A DNA stretch of 41,880 nucleotides from Flavobacteriaceae bacterium. Lineage in GTDB: Bacteria; Bacteroidota; Bacteroidia; Flavobacteriales; Flavobacteriaceae. Where the stretch lies: contig JAQWNZ010000052.1 in assembly GCA_029246125.1 (NCBI GenBank), positions 1-41,880 on the forward strand, read 5' to 3'. A program made the translations under genes and the position numbers. The notes beneath the pieces were generated by a model. That model saw only the letters and a list, made by a program, of their open reading frames with translations, ran no database searches and was not told the DNA's origin. Below are positions 38,909 through 41,880 of the stretch, piece by piece; positions within the stretch are counted from its first letter, which is position 1, and each line of letters starts with the position of its first letter.

Positions 38909-39577
38909 TTGGTTCGTAACCTTGTATTATTTATTTTAATCTTTTTTTGTTTAGGGTGCAAAAAAAAACAAAAAAAACAAAGCTATCTTGCTCTGGGAGA
39001 TAGTTATACTATTGGTGAGGGTGTTTCAAATAATGATAGTTGGCCAATGCAACTAGTTAAAGCTCTGGAAGAAGAAAATATTTTAATTGATAAGCCAAAA
39101 GTAATTGCTAAGACTGGATGGACAACAGGTGATTTAAAAAAAGGTATAGATGAAGCAGTATTAAATTACCCTTATGACTGGATTTCTATATTAATTGGAG
39201 TAAACAATCAGTACCAAGGAAAAAATATTGAAGTTTTTAAAGCTGATTTGGAACAATTAATAAGTCAATCAATATTATTTGTAGGAAATAAAAAAAACCG
39301 CCTTTTTGTAATTTCAATTCCCGATTGGGGAAAAATGCCTTTTGCTAAAAATCAAGAAAGAGAAAAAATTGCAACAGAAATAGATAATTATAATCAAATT
39401 ATTTATGAAGTTTGTTCAAGAAAAGAGGTCGGTTTTATTGATATTACACAGATTTCAAGAACTCTTGATTCAAATCCTCATTTTATTGGCTCAGACAGTT
39501 TATATCCAAGTAAAAGCCAGTATGCTAAATGGGTGGAAGAAATCATTCCATTCTTTATAAATTCCTCAGATGATTAG
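38909..39577 (+). CDS. SGNH/GDSL-type hydrolase lipoprotein
   Basis: Lipobox-like LVLFILIFFCLGC, then YLALGDSYTIGEGV (GDSL block I), GVNNQYQG. The start is reassigned to the in-frame TTG at 38909 because 38852 lies in the promoter. Confidence 0.85.
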   Translation: MVRNLVLFILIFFCLGCKKKQKKQSYLALGDSYTIGEGVSNNDSWPMQLVKALEEENILIDKPKVIAKTGWTTGDLKKGIDEAVLNYPYDWISILIGVNNQYQGKNIEVFKADLEQLISQSILFVGNKKNRLFVISIPDWGKMPFAKNQEREKIATEIDNYNQIIYEVCSRKEVGFIDITQISRTLDSNPHFIGSDSLYPSKSQYAKWVEEIIPFFINSSDD

Positions 39578-40835
39578 TCTAAAAACCTATAAATTAATGG
39601 ATCAAGAAGACCCATTAAAACATTTTAAAAAAAACTTTTTTAATCAAAAAGATGAGATTTATTTAGATGGAAATTCCCTAGGAAAAATGCCTAGAAACAT
39701 CCCTGAAATTTTGGGTAAAACAATAAATAATCAATGGGGTGGTAAACTCATCAGAAGTTGGAATGAAAGCTGGTTGGAACTTCCAAATCGTTTGTCTGAA
39801 AAATATGCAAAACTGCTTAATTCAAGTGCTAAAGAAATTGTTTTTGGAGAATCAACCACAGTCCGACTTTATCAAATTCTACTTGCGTTAATTCAATCGG
39901 GTAATTATCCGGATAATGTAATCACTGATAATTTAAATTTCCCAACAGATTTGTATGTTATAGAAGGTCTTAAAAAACAATTCCCGAGATTAAAAATCAA
40001 CTATATTAAATATGACAATGAAATAGAGGCGGATATAGATTTACTCAAAGAAAACATTAAAAAAAATCCTGGGATTATATGTTTGAGTTTAGTAACATAT
40101 AAAAGTTGTTATTATTATCCAATGAAGGTCCTCAATCAATATGCTATTAAACATAAAAGTATAATTGTTTGGGACTTAAGTCACGGGGTAGGTTCTGTTC
40201 CAATTGATTTTAAAGAAAGTGAGACAAAAATTGCAGTAGGTTGTACCTATAAATATATGAATGGCGGTCCAGGATCTCCTTCTTTCTTATACATTGAAAA
40301 TGGGTTACATTCACTTCTTGAAAACCCTATTCAAGGGTGGTTTGGACATAAAAATCCCTTTGATTTTAATCCTCAATATAAAGCGGCAGAAAATTTGAAC
40401 CACTTTAAAAACGGAACTCCGCCGATACTTTCAATGCAGGCTGTAGAATCTGGAATTGATTTAACATTAAAAGCCGGTATTTTAAATATTCGTAATAAAA
40501 GCATTAAACAATCTGAAATTATCATTATGGCAATAAAGGATCAGCTGAGTTCTTTTGGATTCAAATTACAAAGTCCAGAAAATATTTCAAGAAGAGGATC
40601 ACATATTTCTATATCACATCCAAATGCCTGGCAAATTTGTCAAGCACTTCAAGAAGGTAGCAAAACCACCCCAAAGATAATCCCAGATTTTAGGCCTCCA
40701 AACTTTATTCGTTTGGGAATCAATCCACTATACATAAGCTTTGAAGATCTATGGTGGGTTATTAATCAACTTCATTACATTATTGAATCTAAATCGTATT
40801 TTAAGTTTAATCCAGACAAGCCAAAAGTAACCTAA
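39570..40835 (+). CDS. kynU: Kynureninase (PLP-dependent)
   Basis: IYLDGNSLGKMP, DNLNFPTDLYV, WDLSHGVGSVPIDF, CTYKYMNGGPGSPSFLYI, GWFGHKNPFDF motifs. Confidence 0.95.
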   Translation: MISLKTYKLMDQEDPLKHFKKNFFNQKDEIYLDGNSLGKMPRNIPEILGKTINNQWGGKLIRSWNESWLELPNRLSEKYAKLLNSSAKEIVFGESTTVRLYQILLALIQSGNYPDNVITDNLNFPTDLYVIEGLKKQFPRLKINYIKYDNEIEADIDLLKENIKKNPGIICLSLVTYKSCYYYPMKVLNQYAIKHKSIIVWDLSHGVGSVPIDFKESETKIAVGCTYKYMNGGPGSPSFLYIENGLHSLLENPIQGWFGHKNPFDFNPQYKAAENLNHFKNGTPPILSMQAVESGIDLTLKAGILNIRNKSIKQSEIIIMAIKDQLSSFGFKLQSPENISRRGSHISISHPNAWQICQALQEGSKTTPKIIPDFRPPNFIRLGINPLYISFEDLWWVINQLHYIIESKSYFKFNPDKPKVT

Positions 40836-40845
40836 AAGTATTTTA

Positions 40846-40878
40846 CAAAAAAGCCTTCAGGAGATATTCCCAAAGGCT
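40846..40878 (-). terminator. Possible minus-strand rho-independent terminator
   Basis: AGCCTT (40852-40857) / AAGGCT (40873-40878); on the minus strand the hairpin is followed by TTTTTT. Only a 6-bp stem, and about 200 nt from the nearest minus-strand stop. Confidence 0.35.
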
Positions 40879-41076
40879 ATAACCATAAACCAATTCATCA
40901 ATAAAGAATTGATTAAATAAAAGTACGAAAACTTAAACAACTATAAAGCTTAATATTAAAATTTTTAAAAATCATCATATTGGGTTATAAATAGTAATAA
41001 ATTTTTTTAATAATAAGTTTAATAAAACTTTGTATATTTTTATTTTCCTCTAATTGAGGAAATTATTTAGCATCAA

Positions 41077-41445
41077 TTATTGAGTAATTTCATATTCATA
41101 TTCCCAATTGGGGTTATCCAATTTATTGATAATGTACTTAACAGTAAGTTCATCTCCTTTTTTAATATCCTTTACCGCGACAATTCTTATGTGCTTTACT
41201 TTTCCAAATTTTTCATCTTCTTGACCAATAACAGCCTTGCAATTAGGTATTTCATGATGATTTACAAAAGCGCCCAATGGAAGGCGCAAGTAATTATCAT
41301 GGAAGCGTGAATCATAAACATGTGTGATACCAAGATCAGTCCCTTCTTTTATATTTTTTGTTGCAAATAGTCCCAAGCCTTCAATTGAACTTTGCCTTAT
41401 TGTAAGAAAGTTAGGAAGTGGTCTCCAATTACTGTCTTTAATCAT
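41077..41445 (-). CDS. Compact SET-domain protein (122 aa)
   Basis: GLGLFATKNIKEGTDLGITHVYD, GAFVNHHEIPNCKAV (NHxxxPNC), VAVKDIKKGDELTVKYI: SET-domain core motifs. Confidence 0.85.
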   Translation of the reverse strand: MIKDSNWRPLPNFLTIRQSSIEGLGLFATKNIKEGTDLGITHVYDSRFHDNYLRLPLGAFVNHHEIPNCKAVIGQEDEKFGKVKHIRIVAVKDIKKGDELTVKYIINKLDNPNWEYEYEITQ

Positions 41446-41485
41446 AATTTGTAAATCATTTTATATAAAAATAAAGATTTCCTTT

Positions 41486-41880
41486 TTATTTTACTAAAAA
41501 TTCATGCTCGAGATATTCCTTGGGACCAATAACAGCATTCAATATTCTAAAAGGTAAATTGACTGTTTTTTTCTTTGTTCTAGTTTTAATTTGGAGAGAA
41601 ATCTGGCTTTTAGGTGGGATAGTGAAAAAAGTTGTCCTTTTGTGAAAACTAAAATTTCCTAGATATTCCATTTGGAACTCTACACTACTTTCATTTTTTA
41701 CATCCACATTAAGTATGGTATTGCTTTTAAGATATTCTAAACGTCCAAACTGAATATTATCTTTTATAATTTGTTCTATTGATTCCTCCTTTCCAATTAT
41801 TAAATCGTTAAACCAAACTACTGTTTCCCCCTCAAAAAGTGCTTCTTTTATTGCTTCTGGGGTTCTTTTAGTAACCAATA
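41486..41880 (-). CDS. C-terminal fragment of a probable Sb-PDE-family phosphodiesterase (5' end beyond window)
   Basis: Frame is open to the window edge; LVTKRTPEAIKEALFEGETVVWFNDLIIGKEESIEQII resembles the C-terminal part of Sb-PDE-family proteins. Confidence 0.6.
   Translation of the reverse strand, partial: LVTKRTPEAIKEALFEGETVVWFNDLIIGKEESIEQIIKDNIQFGRLEYLKSNTILNVDVKNESSVEFQMEYLGNFSFHKRTTFFTIPPKSQISLQIKTRTKKKTVNLPFRILNAVIGPKEYLEHEFLVK

Noticed and set aside
1-41880. Genome-wide reassignment of TAG to an amino acid
   Set aside because: At least six intact genes here end in TAG at natural C-termini; where I read on (25383, 31151) another stop follows soon after.

Overview
This 41.9 kb, AT-rich window looks like conserved chromosome from a Bacteroidota/Flavobacteriia-type bacterium. 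The evidence is TAnnTTTG-type promoters, a TonB receptor with a carboxypeptidase-like N-terminus, a GYDIA-like GHMP kinase, and the coaX-OMP-TPR-lptC-CNNM-PpiD gene order. From left to right it holds: the groEL 3' end; a metal-handling cluster (HMA proteins, HYC_CC_PP-like protein, TonB receptor); an fRMsr-like GAF protein; purH-mreB-mreC-mreD-mrdA-rodA; a tail-specific protease; surE-(small membrane protein)-lpxB; a thioredoxin-like protein; a POT transporter plus DPP-IV-like peptidase; HMG-CoA reductase plus GHMP kinase; the PpiD...coaX block; tRNA-Phe; rmuC; a CBM9/DUF5916-like protein; a large BNR/sortilin-like protein; an SGNH lipoprotein plus kynureninase; a SET-domain protein; and the 3' end of a probable Sb-PDE-family phosphodiesterase. 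I see no CRISPR array, transposase, phage or recognisable defence island. The strongest anomaly is that two outer-membrane protein genes (947..3175 and 28824..30083, both minus strand) are each split by one in-frame TAG with the same frame intact on both sides. Other leads are a perfect 9-bp inverted repeat at the divergent promoter of the metal cluster and fRMsr gene, several start-codon corrections, and a compact SET-domain protein. I do not see strong evidence for a wholly new system.
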